DNA of 55,357 nucleotides from an uncultured Clostridia bacterium (lineage in GTDB: Bacteria; Bacillota; Clostridia; Christensenellales; Aristaeellaceae). Shown here piece after piece: positions 39,781-49,260 of this stretch (position 1 is the first letter of the stretch; each line of letters begins with the position of its first letter). The notes below the pieces were generated by a model, which saw nothing but the letters and a program-made list of their open reading frames with translations, made no database searches and was not told where the DNA came from. The stretch spans positions 1 through 55,357 of the forward strand of contig CAKUCW010000015.1 of the NCBI GenBank assembly GCA_934643825.1, read 5' to 3'. The position numbers and the translations under genes are program-made.

Positions 39781-41373
39781 ATGCCTGTACGCAGTGAAAG
39801 CAGAACCGAAAACCGTCAGCGCCTGCTGGAAATCATCGAGGTCGTTCGCCGCCATGAGATCGTCAAGGAGGGCATAACCCCGAAAAAGCTCTGTGACATC
39901 ATCGAAGAACTCGGGCCGACCTTCATCAAGCTCGGTCAGATTCTGTCGATGCGGTCGGATATTCTGCCCAAAGAGTATTGCGAAGCCCTGAAAAAGCTGC
40001 GCAGTTCGGTCGCGCCCATGCCCTATTCGCAGGTCGTTTCCATCGTCGAGCGCTCCTACGGCCGCCCGATGAACGAAGTCTTCTCTTCCTTTGATGAGCA
40101 TGCGCTGGGCAGCGCTTCCATTGCGCAGGCGCACGCGGCTGTCCTTTGCAGCGGCGAGAGCGTCGTCGTCAAGGTGCAGCGCGAAGGCATCCACGACATC
40201 ATGAGCCGCGATATCATGCTGCTCAAGCAGGCGTGCAAGGTGCTCAAATATGCGCCTGTCGGCGGTCTGGTCGATTTCAATCAGGTGCTGGACGAGATGT
40301 GGATCGTCGCGCAGGAAGAGATGAACTTCCAAACCGAAGCGGCGAACCTCGAACGCTTTCATGCGCTCAATGAGGATGTCGCGTTTGTCACCTCTCCGCG
40401 CCTTTACCGCGAATATACGACGACGCATGTGCTGGTCATGGAGCGCATCGACGGCATTTCCATCGACAACCACGAAAAACTGCTTGCCGAAGGCTATGAC
40501 CTTTCCGAAATCGGCGCCAAGCTGGCAGATAACTACGTCCGCCAGATCATGACGGACGGCTTCTTCCATGCCGATCCGCATCCGGGCAACATCCGCATCC
40601 GCGACGGCAAGATCGTCTGGCTGGACATGGGCATGATGGGCACCCTCACCGAGCGCCAGCGCAAGCTCATCGGGCAGGCGATCACCGGCGTCGCCCGCGG
40701 GGACATCAACCTCTGCCGCGACGCCGTGATAGGGCTGGGCGAATTCAAAAAGAAGGCGGACAAGCGCCAGCTCTACCGCGACATCGAAGACCTGCTGGAT
40801 AAATACGGCTCTGCCGAGCTGGGCAGCATGGATTTGGCAAAGGTCTTTGAAGACCTGACCGACGTCATGAAGCGCAACGGCATCGGCATGCCGGGCAGCC
40901 TGACCATGCTCGCCCGCGGACTGGCGACCATCGAGGGCGTCGTCGCCGACCTCAGCCCGGAGATCAACGTCATGAGCGTGGTCACGGCGCGGCTGAGCAG
41001 TCAGCTCTTCAAGGATGTCGATTGGCGCAGCGAGCTTTTCAAGGATGCGCAGGCGGTTTATGCCAGCGCACGCAAATCGCTGGAGATTCCCTCCCTGCTC
41101 GCCGACGCCATGCGCACCGGGCTGAAGGGCGAAGCCAATCTCGGCATCGAGCATCACACCACGCCGGATCTGACCCGGCTGGTCGAGGATGTCCTGATCA
41201 AGCTCTGCGCCGCGCTGGTCGCTGCCGCGCTGCTCATCTGCGGCGGACTGGTCTGCCGCGTCGAGCCGCTTATCGGTACGATTTCCTTTTTCTCCATCGC
41301 CTGTTTTGCGCTGAGCGTCGTGCTGCTGATCTGGGCATTCTGGGGAAAGGGCAGAAAAGAGCCGCGTCCCTGA
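39781..41373 (+). CDS. AarF/UbiB family atypical kinase (ABC1/ADCK-like)
   Basis: A 530-aa protein-kinase-like protein. Seen: the family-specific KxGQ motif in TFIKLGQILSMRSDILP (about residues 44–60), the Ala-rich nucleotide loop GSASIAQAHAA (about 110–120), the lysine VVVKVQREG, and the HRD/DFG-equivalent FHADPHPGNIRI..IVWLDMG. The last ~55 residues form two membrane helices (LIKLCAALVAAALLICGGLV, then ISFFSIACFALSVVLLIWAF). UbiB relatives act in quinone or lipid handling at membranes; in this likely anaerobe the substrate is unknown. It has an AAAAGGAG ribosome site. Confidence 0.9.
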   Translation: MPVRSESRTENRQRLLEIIEVVRRHEIVKEGITPKKLCDIIEELGPTFIKLGQILSMRSDILPKEYCEALKKLRSSVAPMPYSQVVSIVERSYGRPMNEVFSSFDEHALGSASIAQAHAAVLCSGESVVVKVQREGIHDIMSRDIMLLKQACKVLKYAPVGGLVDFNQVLDEMWIVAQEEMNFQTEAANLERFHALNEDVAFVTSPRLYREYTTTHVLVMERIDGISIDNHEKLLAEGYDLSEIGAKLADNYVRQIMTDGFFHADPHPGNIRIRDGKIVWLDMGMMGTLTERQRKLIGQAITGVARGDINLCRDAVIGLGEFKKKADKRQLYRDIEDLLDKYGSAELGSMDLAKVFEDLTDVMKRNGIGMPGSLTMLARGLATIEGVVADLSPEINVMSVVTARLSSQLFKDVDWRSELFKDAQAVYASARKSLEIPSLLADAMRTGLKGEANLGIEHHTTPDLTRLVEDVLIKLCAALVAAALLICGGLVCRVEPLIGTISFFSIACFALSVVLLIWAFWGKGRKEPRP

Positions 41374-41425
41374 AAACATTCGGTGCTGCTTTTACCTCAC
41401 CGCATCCGGATCTCCCGCCACATAT

Positions 41426-41451
41426 TCAGCCCCGACATGCGTCGGGGCTGA
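41426..41451. terminator. Bidirectional terminator
   Basis: TCAGCCCCGAC..GTCGGGGCTGA hairpin between the AarF kinase gene (plus) and the RsfA-like gene (minus). Confidence 0.75.
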
Positions 41452-41466
41452 TTCACATTCCGCGCC

Positions 41467-42324
41467 TTACTCGTTCATCTCCATCGCGCATTCCATCGCG
41501 CTGAGTTTTTGCGCCGCCTGTTGGCAAAACGTGTTCAGGTGGCTTTGGCGGTCTCCGTACGGCATCGCGATATATTCCTTGAGCATCAAAACCATGCTTT
41601 CCGTTTCTCCACGCAGGCGGTCAAAGCGCTTCTGCTCATCGTCCAGCTCCATGCGCAAAACATCGCACTGTGCGCCCAGCCGATCCGCCTTGCGCTGAGC
41701 GCCGCCGTCTGCCGCATGTTCATCAGGCGGCGTCAGGGCGCGTCCGAGCAGATATTCCAGCGATGAAAACAGCTGCTCGATCTGCTGATCTCCGCTGTTC
41801 TGGGCGCGGATTTTCAGCTGTCCCAGTTCCGGCGGATTCTCCTGCGCGGCATACGGGCTGACATAGGGCGTTCCCGATTCGCTCAGCCTGTTCATCACGC
41901 GGCGCACCAGTTCCGGGCGCGTCCGCACGGTCGAGCGATATTTATTCTGATAACGGAGCATGCGCGTCCGGTCGCCGTCCGCGAGCTTTCTCACGCATGC
42001 GCGGACGCTCATGCCCTGCGCTCTGGCGGTGATGACATCCTCCACCAGTTTTTCCACCTCGTCCGGCGCAAAGGTTTCAAACGGCGCCGCCCGTGTGCTT
42101 TCCCCGTCCTGACCCGTGCGAAGCTGAGCATAATAAAAATTGCGAATGCTGTTGGGTCTGCGTCCGAGTTGATTGCTCATCTTTTCAAACACGCTGCGGA
42201 GCGATTCTCCGCGCTCTTCCGCCGCCGCAATGCTCTCCTGCAGGGCGTCGATCTCCTGCTGTTTCCATCCTCCGTGCGGTCCGCGTACAGGGGTTGGGCG
42301 CGGGCAGTCTGTGGTTTGTTCCAT
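41467..42324 (-). CDS. RsfA-like Myb/SANT-domain protein
   Basis: A 285-aa protein. Residues about 18–60 (HGGWKQQEIDALQESIAAAE..GRRPNSIRNFYYAQLR) form a Myb/SANT-like DNA-binding unit as in the RsfA family of Bacillus and Clostridium. A second helical segment (VEKLVEDVITARAQGMSVRA) and a C-terminal coiled coil (CDVLRMELDDEQKRFDRLRG) follow. RsfA is a sporulation regulator in Bacillus, but here function is inferred only from the fold. ATG 42324 follows AAGGAGGG. Confidence 0.75.
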   Translation of the reverse strand: MEQTTDCPRPTPVRGPHGGWKQQEIDALQESIAAAEERGESLRSVFEKMSNQLGRRPNSIRNFYYAQLRTGQDGESTRAAPFETFAPDEVEKLVEDVITARAQGMSVRACVRKLADGDRTRMLRYQNKYRSTVRTRPELVRRVMNRLSESGTPYVSPYAAQENPPELGQLKIRAQNSGDQQIEQLFSSLEYLLGRALTPPDEHAADGGAQRKADRLGAQCDVLRMELDDEQKRFDRLRGETESMVLMLKEYIAMPYGDRQSHLNTFCQQAAQKLSAMECAMEMNE

Positions 42325-42506
42325 TTGGCTTTCCCTCCTTCGGATCGTTTCCCGCGCAACGCGGGCGGGCTGACCTCGCTGGCCGCCGCAATACAGGATG
42401 TACATGGATGCAGTTTTTGATACGGCATTTCTGCCGACTCATCTTGTCTCGTTGATTGCTAACAGTGTATGAAAACATCCGCCTGCGCATGACCGTTTGC
42501 CGCCCA

Positions 42507-42535
42507 TTGCCTGAACAGCCTTTTTGCGCTATAAT
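42507..42535 (+). promoter_or_regulatory. Promoter of the LCP gene
   Basis: TTGCCT (42507–42512), a 17-bp spacer and a perfect TATAAT (42530–42535), about 100 nt before the LCP start. Confidence 0.75.
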
Positions 42536-42633
42536 AAAGCGATACGCATTCTTCTTTTTCGGACGGGAAGAATTTCCTCTTCCGATCCGTTTTATATGAA
42601 GAGAACTCATCATCAACTCCTGCGGAGGAACAC

Positions 42634-43491
42634 ATGAAAAAGCATTTTTCTGTCATCCTGCTTGCGCTGCTTCTTTCCTTGATGTGCGCTGTAGCACTCG
42701 GCGAAACCAACACACAGGTCAAGCACTATCTGATGCTCGGCGAAGACGGCTATGCCGAGCAGGTGACCGACGACGCCCGCACCGATACCATCGTTCTGGT
42801 GTCGCTGGACAGCAAGTATAACCGCGTCATCATGACCTCGATCCTGCGCGACAGCAAGATCTGCAATCCCCGCGGCAATGAAACCAAGGTCAACCTGCTG
42901 TACAAGAACCATGGCTTTGACGGGATCATTTCCTGTCTGGAGCGGGAGCTGGATATCACCATCGAAGGCGCGGTATTGGTCAATTTTGAAAACGTCAAGC
43001 CCGTTATCGACGCGCTGGGCGGCGTGGATATCGAAATCGACACGAACGAATACCTTGCCATCCGCAGCATCCTGCTCGGAAAAGACCCGAACATGCCGGA
43101 AGGTCCCGGCATGGTTCACATGACCGGACGCATCGCGCTGGCATACATGCGCACCCGCGCAACCGGTTCGGGCGGCGACTTCGGCAGAACCGAGCGCCAG
43201 CGCAAGGTGGTCAGCCAGCTGTTTGATAAGTGCCGCGACCTGTCCCTGTTCGAGCTGATCGGCATATATAACCAGGTTTCCTCCGGCATGAAAATGAGCC
43301 TTTCCGCGGTCGATATCCTCAGCGTGCTTTCGCAGGGATACGGTTTGATGACCTCGGACGCGGATTTCGTCGAATTCCGCATTCCGCAGGACGGAACTTA
43401 CTCATACAGCTCCATCGGTTCTTCCTCCGTGCTGGATGTCCGCTGGAAGACCAACAAAACGCGTTTCCACGAGCTGCTCGACAACGAATAA
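42634..43491 (+). CDS. LytR-CpsA-Psr (LCP) family protein
   Basis: A 285-aa exported protein with a signal or anchor helix (MKKHFSVILLALLLSLMCAV). LCP enzymes transfer anionic polymers from lipid carriers to the cell wall. The family core is present: RTDTIVLVSLD, SILRDSKI, EGAVLVNFENVKPVIDALGG, VDIEID and AYMRTRATGSGGDFGRTERQ. The Arg and Asp residues that hold the lipid pyrophosphate are in these segments. ATG 42634 follows GCGGAGGA. A fragment of another LCP gene lies at 53486–53974. Confidence 0.92.
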   Translation: MKKHFSVILLALLLSLMCAVALGETNTQVKHYLMLGEDGYAEQVTDDARTDTIVLVSLDSKYNRVIMTSILRDSKICNPRGNETKVNLLYKNHGFDGIISCLERELDITIEGAVLVNFENVKPVIDALGGVDIEIDTNEYLAIRSILLGKDPNMPEGPGMVHMTGRIALAYMRTRATGSGGDFGRTERQRKVVSQLFDKCRDLSLFELIGIYNQVSSGMKMSLSAVDILSVLSQGYGLMTSDADFVEFRIPQDGTYSYSSIGSSSVLDVRWKTNKTRFHELLDNE

Positions 43492-43499
43492 GCGGGCGG

Positions 43500-43745
43500 G
43501 CGGGCTGAGCCCGCTTTCACTTCCGCCCTAGTCCACGATAATAGATTGTCTTGCGCACGCGGCGACTTCGGGCAGCTTCCGATGCATTAAGCAACAGGCT
43601 GAGCCCGCTCTCACTTCCGCCCTAGTCTACAATAATAGATTGTATTGCGCACGCGGGCGACTTCGGGTGACGGGCTATGCCCACTCTCACTTTCGTCTTA
43701 GTCCGCAAACCCTGATTGTTTTACGCAAGCGGTTATTAGGTACTT
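43500..43745. repeat. Dispersed repeat family C, three tandem copies
   Basis: Three degenerate direct copies of a ~90-bp unit: GGCTGAGCCCGCTTTCACTT, CGCCCTAGTC, AATAGATTGT, then TTGCGCACGCGGGCGA. They start near 43500, 43594 and 43682. Further copies of the family are at 49011–49095, 49106–49196, 53036–53123 (inverted) and 55033–55125. The segment between them has no gene. Confidence 0.75.
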
Positions 43746-43779
43746 TTCCCTCAAGACATACACATAAGGAGATTTTTCC

Positions 43780-44940
43780 ATGCTTAAACACTTCTGCGCC
43801 GCACTCTGCCTGTGCCTGCTCCCGTTTGCGGCACTGGGTGAGGAAGTGCTTGATCTTTCTCAGTTTGAAGACGCGCCCGAAGCCGCCGAGTGGGAGGAAC
43901 GCGCCTGGTATCAGCGCGAGGACGGAAGCGATTGGCGGCTGCTGGACGACGGCTCCGTGATCGTCACCGTCTCCGCAACCGGCGACGTGACTATCGGCGG
44001 CGATACGCGAAAGAGCGGTAAGAGCATCTTCGATAAACAGCTCGCTCAGGAAGAGCTGGGGCTGGATTTCCCGCTCTCCAATGTCCGCGGTATCTTCGAA
44101 GCGGATGATATGACGCTCGTCAATTTCGAAGGCACGCTGACCAATACCAAAAGCGCGACTAAAAATACCTATTCCTTCGCCGCGCCGCCCGAATACGTTC
44201 AGGTGCTGACCTCCGCCAGCGTGGAAGCCGTTTCGCTGGAAAATAATCACGTCATGGATCATGGCGACGCCGGCTATCGGGATACCTGCCAGACCCTTTC
44301 GGACGCGGGCATCGTTTATAGCGGACACCTCGGCTCGTCCACCTATATGACGGATACGGGCGTTAAAATCGGTATGCTCGCCTATCAGACCTTTAACGGA
44401 AATTATAAGAATATCTACGCTTCCATCGAAAGCGATATTCAGTCGCTGCGCGATGCGGGATGCAGCATCGTCATCGTTTCCTATCATTGGGGCGAAGAAA
44501 AGGATTATGTCCCGAATGAACGCCAGGTGCCGCTCGGACGCGCAACCATCGACGCCGGCGCGGATCTGGTCATCGGTCATCACAGCCACCGAATGAACCC
44601 CATCGAAATCTATAAGGGAAAGTATATCTGCTATTCGCTCGGTAATTTCTCCTTTGCGGGAAACAGTAAGCCGGATGATATGGATACCTTCATCTATCAG
44701 CAGCGCTTCCGCGTGTATCCGGATGGCGCTGTCGAAAACGCGGATATGCGGATCATCCCCTGCTCGATCTCCTCGCAGGAAAAGACGAACGACTTTAAGC
44801 CTACGCCTAAGAGCGCGGATGCCGCACAAGCGCTTCTCAGCCGAATGGAAGAATTGAATGCAAAGTTTGAAAAAGCGTTCTCTAAAACCGGCGTCGTCGC
44901 CGTGTCGCCCTATCAGACGCAATGGACAGTAACCTATTGA
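43780..44940 (+). CDS. CapA family exported protein
   Basis: A 386-aa protein with a signal peptide (MLKHFCAALCLCLLPFAALG) and a metallophosphoesterase-like CapA/PgsA domain. Seen in order: SATGDVTIGGDT (about 65–76), LVNFEGTLT (about 110), VSLENNHVMDHGDAGY (about 150), VIVSYHWGEEKDY (about 230), VIGHHSHRMNPIEIYKGK (about 265) and CYSLGNFSFAG. Relatives act in poly-gamma-glutamate capsule synthesis, but many CapA proteins stand alone as here, where no capsule partner genes are seen. ATG 43780 follows AAGGAG. Confidence 0.88.
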   Translation: MLKHFCAALCLCLLPFAALGEEVLDLSQFEDAPEAAEWEERAWYQREDGSDWRLLDDGSVIVTVSATGDVTIGGDTRKSGKSIFDKQLAQEELGLDFPLSNVRGIFEADDMTLVNFEGTLTNTKSATKNTYSFAAPPEYVQVLTSASVEAVSLENNHVMDHGDAGYRDTCQTLSDAGIVYSGHLGSSTYMTDTGVKIGMLAYQTFNGNYKNIYASIESDIQSLRDAGCSIVIVSYHWGEEKDYVPNERQVPLGRATIDAGADLVIGHHSHRMNPIEIYKGKYICYSLGNFSFAGNSKPDDMDTFIYQQRFRVYPDGAVENADMRIIPCSISSQEKTNDFKPTPKSADAAQALLSRMEELNAKFEKAFSKTGVVAVSPYQTQWTVTY

Positions 44941-44958
44941 TCCCATTACCCCCTTCAA

Positions 44959-45393
44959 ACCGCCGCGAAGCGAAGATGGGAGTCTGAGGGGGATTCCCCC
45001 TCAGCAGGGCTTGGGGCGGCGCCCCAAACGTAACCCCCACAAAGCGCGAAGCGCCACCCAGCAAGAATCAGGCAGCGAAGCGTAACCTGATTCCCCAAAA
45101 CTCTCTTCAAACCGCCGCGAAGCGAAGATGGGAGTCTGAGGGGGATTCCCCCTCAGCAGGGCTTGGGGCGGTGCCCCAAACGTAACCCCACAAAGCGCGA
45201 AGCGCCATCCAGCAAGAATCAGGCAGCGAAGCGTAACCTGATTCCCCAAAACTCTCTTCAAACCGCCGCGAAGCGAAGATGGGGTTTGGGGATGAAATCC
45301 CCAAGCGGGTCTTAGGGCGGCAGCCCTATCGTCCCCTCTAAAGCGCGAAGCGCCACCCAGCAAGAATCAGGCAGCGAAGCGTAACCTGATTCC
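44959..45393. repeat. Dispersed repeat family A, three tandem copies
   Basis: Three tandem ~150-bp copies start at 44959, 45111 and 45262, each with ACCGCCGCGAAGCGAAGATG, palindromic stems (GGGGGATTCCCCC, GGGGCGGCGCCCC), AAGCGCGAAGCGC and AGGCAGCGAAGCGTAACCTG. Copies 1 and 2 are almost identical, and copy 3 differs in its stems. One distant copy is at 8866–9040. A partial fourth start lies at 45409. Confidence 0.85.
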
Positions 45394-45420
45394 TCCAAAC
45401 TCCCTTTAAACCGCCGCGGA

Positions 45421-45979
45421 TTGACCGCAGGCGGTTTTATTATAGAAAAAATCAATGGGCATTTTTCCCCCATCCCAATCATACGCTTTTCAAAACACCC
45501 TTTTTCAACCCCAGAATTGCGACGTTCTTGTCCCTCCATCTTTCTTTTTTTCATCCCTCAACACGAAGATCAATATAAATTCATGTCATTAGCTTCAAGT
45601 ATCATGTCTATTTTTCTATGAATTTCCGAATACAAAGCCTTGAAAATTGCATTCAACTGGTTTAAACTGTAAATAGACTGAAAATACAGCTCAAAATTAC
45701 TCCCACGCAGCCCCGCGCTTTAGACAGATTTTTCCATAATCTGTTTCTTCTATCGCATCATAGGGTTGCTTTTTGTCTGCATCTTCGGCACAATGGTTTC
45801 CCGTGTTCTTTTCCATCCCGTTTTGCGGGCAAGCCCTCTGCGGTATGCCTGCCCATGCCTTGGCTTATTGAACGGAACAGGCTGACCCCTGCGCTTCCAA
45901 GGACCACGAAGCGTGAAAGTCCGCTGTCTCCGTTTTGATAAGGACTTTTTTACAAAACAAAAATGGAGGAAAAAAGCCA
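45421..45979. other. Long leader region before the first GH3 gene
   Basis: No gene is seen. It begins with ACCGCAGGCGGTTTTATTAT, a hairpin and T-run that may terminate upstream transcripts. The rest is AT-rich near 45600–45700 and may hold the GH3 promoter, but I see no clear -35/-10 pair. The ribosome site AATGGAGG sits just before 45980. Confidence 0.4.
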
Positions 45980-48900
45980 ATGAAAAGAAACAAATCCCGA
46001 GTAGTTGCGCTGCTCCTGAGCGCCATGATGATCGTCACCATGGCTGCTCCGGCTTCTGCCAGCACCGCAACCTACTACACCTCCGACTATGCCAGCAAGG
46101 CTGAAGCCGTTCAGGCGGGTCTTGACCTGAACCTGCGCATTGCTCAGGAAGGCATGATCCTGCTCAAGAACAACGATAACGCTCTGCCTCTGGCGAAGGG
46201 CGCAAAGGTCACCATGCTGGGCTACGCGGGCTACAACCCGAACGCCGGCGCGAGCGCCAACGGCGGCGACGCCTCTGCGGGCGCTGCTTTCGCTCAGGCG
46301 ACTGTGGTTTCCAGCATGACCGAATCCGGCTTTGAACTGAACCCGGCGGTCAGCGAGACCTACGCTAGCGTCATTGCGGAAACCGGCGCTGCTTCCGATC
46401 TGGATATGGCTGCTGCCTACGCCGCGGTCTATCCGTATTGGGAGAATTCCATCGCCGAGTATGGCGACGCGGCGATCGTCGTGCTGCGCTCCGGCTCCGG
46501 CGACGGTCTGACCCATCGCCTCCAGTTCGACAAAGTGCAGATGGGTATGATCGACTATGCCGCCGAGCATTTCGAGAAGGTCATCGTTCTGCTCAACAAC
46601 GTTTCCGTCATGGAAATGCAGGCGCTCCAGAACAATGACAAGATCGACGCCATCCTGAACATCGGCGAGGGCGGCGACAATGGCTTCGCGGCTGTCGGTC
46701 CGACGCTCTGCGGCGAGGTTAACCCGTCCGGCCGTACGGTCGATACGTGGGCGGTTGATCTGACCCAGAACCCGTCCTATGCCAACTTCAACGTCAACAC
46801 GGATGCCAACGCGCACTCTGTGGACGGCGCGGGCACCGCGACCGGCTACACCCAGTTCGTCGTGGACGGTCAGCCCGTCAACACCTGGGAAGTCGGCTAC
46901 GAAGAGGGCATCTACGTCGGCTATCGCTACTATGAGACCCGTGCTTATGAAGAAGCCAAGGCGGGCAATGACGGCTGGTGGTCCGAGAACGTCGTTTATC
47001 CGTTCGGCTATGGTCTGAGCTACACCGACTTTGCTTGGGAAGTCACCCCGGCGACCGCTGCGGATTCTACCGTGACCAAGGCGGACACCCTGACCTTCGA
47101 CGTCAAGGTGACCAACAACGGCACCGCCGCCGGCAAGGATGTTGTGCAGCTGTACTACACCGCTCCTTACGGCGTGGAAGAGACCGGCAACGAGACCGTC
47201 ATCGAGAAGGCGTATGTCGCGCTGGCTGATTTCGCCAAGACCGACATCCTCCAGCCGGGCGAGAGCCAGACGGTTCAGGTTTCCGTGAAGGTTAAGGACA
47301 TGGCGTCTTACGACAACGTGACCGACAAAACCTACGTTCTGGATGCCGGCACCTATGGTCTGAAGATTGCGCAGAGCGCACACTTCGGCATGGGCGCGAA
47401 CGACACCGAGATCACCTACAAGGTTGCCGAGAAGGAGCTCTGCAATGAGTCCGTCGGCGGCGCCGAGATCACCAACGTGCTGGACGACGTGACCGACGGC
47501 TTCGCGGCTGAAGGCTACACCCAGCTGTCCCGTGCGGACTTCGCCGGCACGATGCCGGGCGCGTACACCGAGACGAAGGAAATCTCCGCCGAGGAGTATG
47601 CTTCCTATGCTTACGACAACGACGCTTTCAACGCCTATTACGACGCCGCCGCGATCGGCGAAGTGAAGGTTGCGGACGCTGCCGACCGTACTTCCGACAC
47701 GTATTCCTTCACCCTTGCCGATCTGGTCGGCGCTCCTGCGGATGACCCGCGCTTCGATGAGCTGGCTGCTCAGCTGACGCTGGACGAGCTGATCGAGCTG
47801 GTCAACTTCGGCGGCTTCAACAGCCGCGGCGTGGCGTACATCGGCAAGCCGTTCTCCCGCGATACCGACGGCCCGAAGGGCTGGACCGGCAACTACACCG
47901 ACACCAACGACCGTTTCAACTACTTCGCTTCCGAGCCCATGATCGCCAGCACCTTCAACAAGGAGCTGCTCTACGAAATGGGCAAGGTCATCGGCGATCA
48001 GGGTCTGTGGGGCAACAGCACCATCGCTTCCGGCTCCGTGTACAACTACACCGGCTGGTATGGCCCGGGCATGAACCTCCATCGTTCTCCGTTCGACAGC
48101 CGTGCGACCGAGTATTACTCCGAGGATCCGGTTCTGACCGGCGTTCTGGCGGCTAACCTCTCTCTGGGCGCACACAGCAAGGGCTGCTATGTGACCCTCA
48201 AGCACTTCGCCTTCCACAACGACGGCGGCGGAGCTTCCACCTACCGCATGGGTCCGATCGGCAGCGGCACCGGCAGCGAAGGTCTGGCTGCGTGGATGAC
48301 CGAGCAGGTTGCTCGCGAAATCTACCTCAAGGGCTATCAGATTGCGGTTGAAGAAGGCAACGCGACCTTCATGATGGGCTCCTTTACCCGTATCGGCAAG
48401 GTCTGGTGTGCCGGCAGCTATGCCATCAACCAGCAGATCACCCGCAACGAATGGGGCTTCGACGGCGCGATCGTCACCGACATCACGCTCTACAAGGGCA
48501 ACAACGCCTATCAGCTCATCAAGGCCGGTTCCGACATGATGCTCGACGCGTTCGTGTACGGTCTGAACTTCGGCGAGTTCCTCGACAAGGACACCATTCT
48601 TGCCATGGATGACGCTGACCGCAACATCACCCTGTATTGCCTGCATAACACCGCCAAGCACATTCTGTACATGGTGGCGAACTCCAACGCGATGCAGATT
48701 CCGACCGGCGCGAAGGTGGTTTACACCGGCACGACGACGGTGGACGACGAGGACGTGAAGCTCGAGCTGGCGAATGCCAAGGTCGGCGAGGCGTATACCT
48801 CCATCGCTCTGGACAGCGCGAAGCTGAACACCTACTACGCGTACTCCCCGATCACCTACACCGTGGCGGGTCTGCCCGAGGGTCTGACCTTTGAAAACGG

Positions 48901-49009
48901 TGTGATCACCGGCACGCCTTCCGCCGCCGGCGAGTACACCGTCACCGTGACTGCGGATGCCGAAGGCTATCTGTCTGCTTCCGTGGAATATCCGCTGGTG
49001 GTCGAATAA
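45980..49009 (+). CDS. Secreted glycoside hydrolase family 3 enzyme, permuted domains
   Basis: 1009 aa, beta-glucosidase-type GH3, exported by a signal peptide (residues 1–29, ending PASAS). The domain order is reversed from usual GH3: the C-terminal sandwich domain comes first (about 45–330, EGMILLKNNDNALPL, YYETRAYEEAK), then a fibronectin-like domain (about 350–490), then the TIM barrel (about 575–900). The likely nucleophile is Asp 834 in GFDGAIVTDITLYKG. A final Ig-like putative domain (about 955–1009, TYTVAGLPEGLTFENGVITG) may bind sugar or act as a spacer. Such permuted enzymes are known from ruminal Clostridia. ATG 45980 has GGAGG. Confidence 0.9.
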   Translation: MKRNKSRVVALLLSAMMIVTMAAPASASTATYYTSDYASKAEAVQAGLDLNLRIAQEGMILLKNNDNALPLAKGAKVTMLGYAGYNPNAGASANGGDASAGAAFAQATVVSSMTESGFELNPAVSETYASVIAETGAASDLDMAAAYAAVYPYWENSIAEYGDAAIVVLRSGSGDGLTHRLQFDKVQMGMIDYAAEHFEKVIVLLNNVSVMEMQALQNNDKIDAILNIGEGGDNGFAAVGPTLCGEVNPSGRTVDTWAVDLTQNPSYANFNVNTDANAHSVDGAGTATGYTQFVVDGQPVNTWEVGYEEGIYVGYRYYETRAYEEAKAGNDGWWSENVVYPFGYGLSYTDFAWEVTPATAADSTVTKADTLTFDVKVTNNGTAAGKDVVQLYYTAPYGVEETGNETVIEKAYVALADFAKTDILQPGESQTVQVSVKVKDMASYDNVTDKTYVLDAGTYGLKIAQSAHFGMGANDTEITYKVAEKELCNESVGGAEITNVLDDVTDGFAAEGYTQLSRADFAGTMPGAYTETKEISAEEYASYAYDNDAFNAYYDAAAIGEVKVADAADRTSDTYSFTLADLVGAPADDPRFDELAAQLTLDELIELVNFGGFNSRGVAYIGKPFSRDTDGPKGWTGNYTDTNDRFNYFASEPMIASTFNKELLYEMGKVIGDQGLWGNSTIASGSVYNYTGWYGPGMNLHRSPFDSRATEYYSEDPVLTGVLAANLSLGAHSKGCYVTLKHFAFHNDGGGASTYRMGPIGSGTGSEGLAAWMTEQVAREIYLKGYQIAVEEGNATFMMGSFTRIGKVWCAGSYAINQQITRNEWGFDGAIVTDITLYKGNNAYQLIKAGSDMMLDAFVYGLNFGEFLDKDTILAMDDADRNITLYCLHNTAKHILYMVANSNAMQIPTGAKVVYTGTTTVDDEDVKLELANAKVGEAYTSIALDSAKLNTYYAYSPITYTVAGLPEGLTFENGVITGTPSAAGEYTVTVTADAEGYLSASVEYPLVVE

Positions 49010-49010
49010 G

Positions 49011-49196
49011 GCAGGCTGAGCCTGCACCCCCTTCCGCCAATGTCTGCAAGGCATAAATGTTTTGCGCACGCGGACGATTTGACGCAATGAGCCATGCGTT
49101 AAAAGGCGGCTGAGTCCGCTCTCACCTCCGCCAATGTCTGCAAGGCATAAATGTTTTGCGCACGCGGGTGATTTTACGCAACAGGCTATGCGTTAC
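49011..49196. repeat. Dispersed repeat family C, two tandem copies
   Basis: Two ~90-bp direct copies (49011–49095, 49106–49196) with GGCTGAGCCTGC, CCGCCAATGTCTGCAAGGCA, AAATGTTTTGCGCACGCGG and a tail GATTTTACGCAA..TATGCGTTA. They separate the first GH3 gene from the next gene. Confidence 0.8.
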
Positions 49197-49260
49197 GCAC
49201 CTCCGCGTCGGCTTCTGTCGGCGCGGAGGCACTCTGTTTTTTGAAAGCGAGGAATTCTCT

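Noticed and set aside
44959..45393. Possible CRISPR array because of regularly spaced repeats
   Set aside because: Units are ~150 bp, repeats and intervening parts are both conserved, there are no short unique spacers, and no cas genes are in the window.
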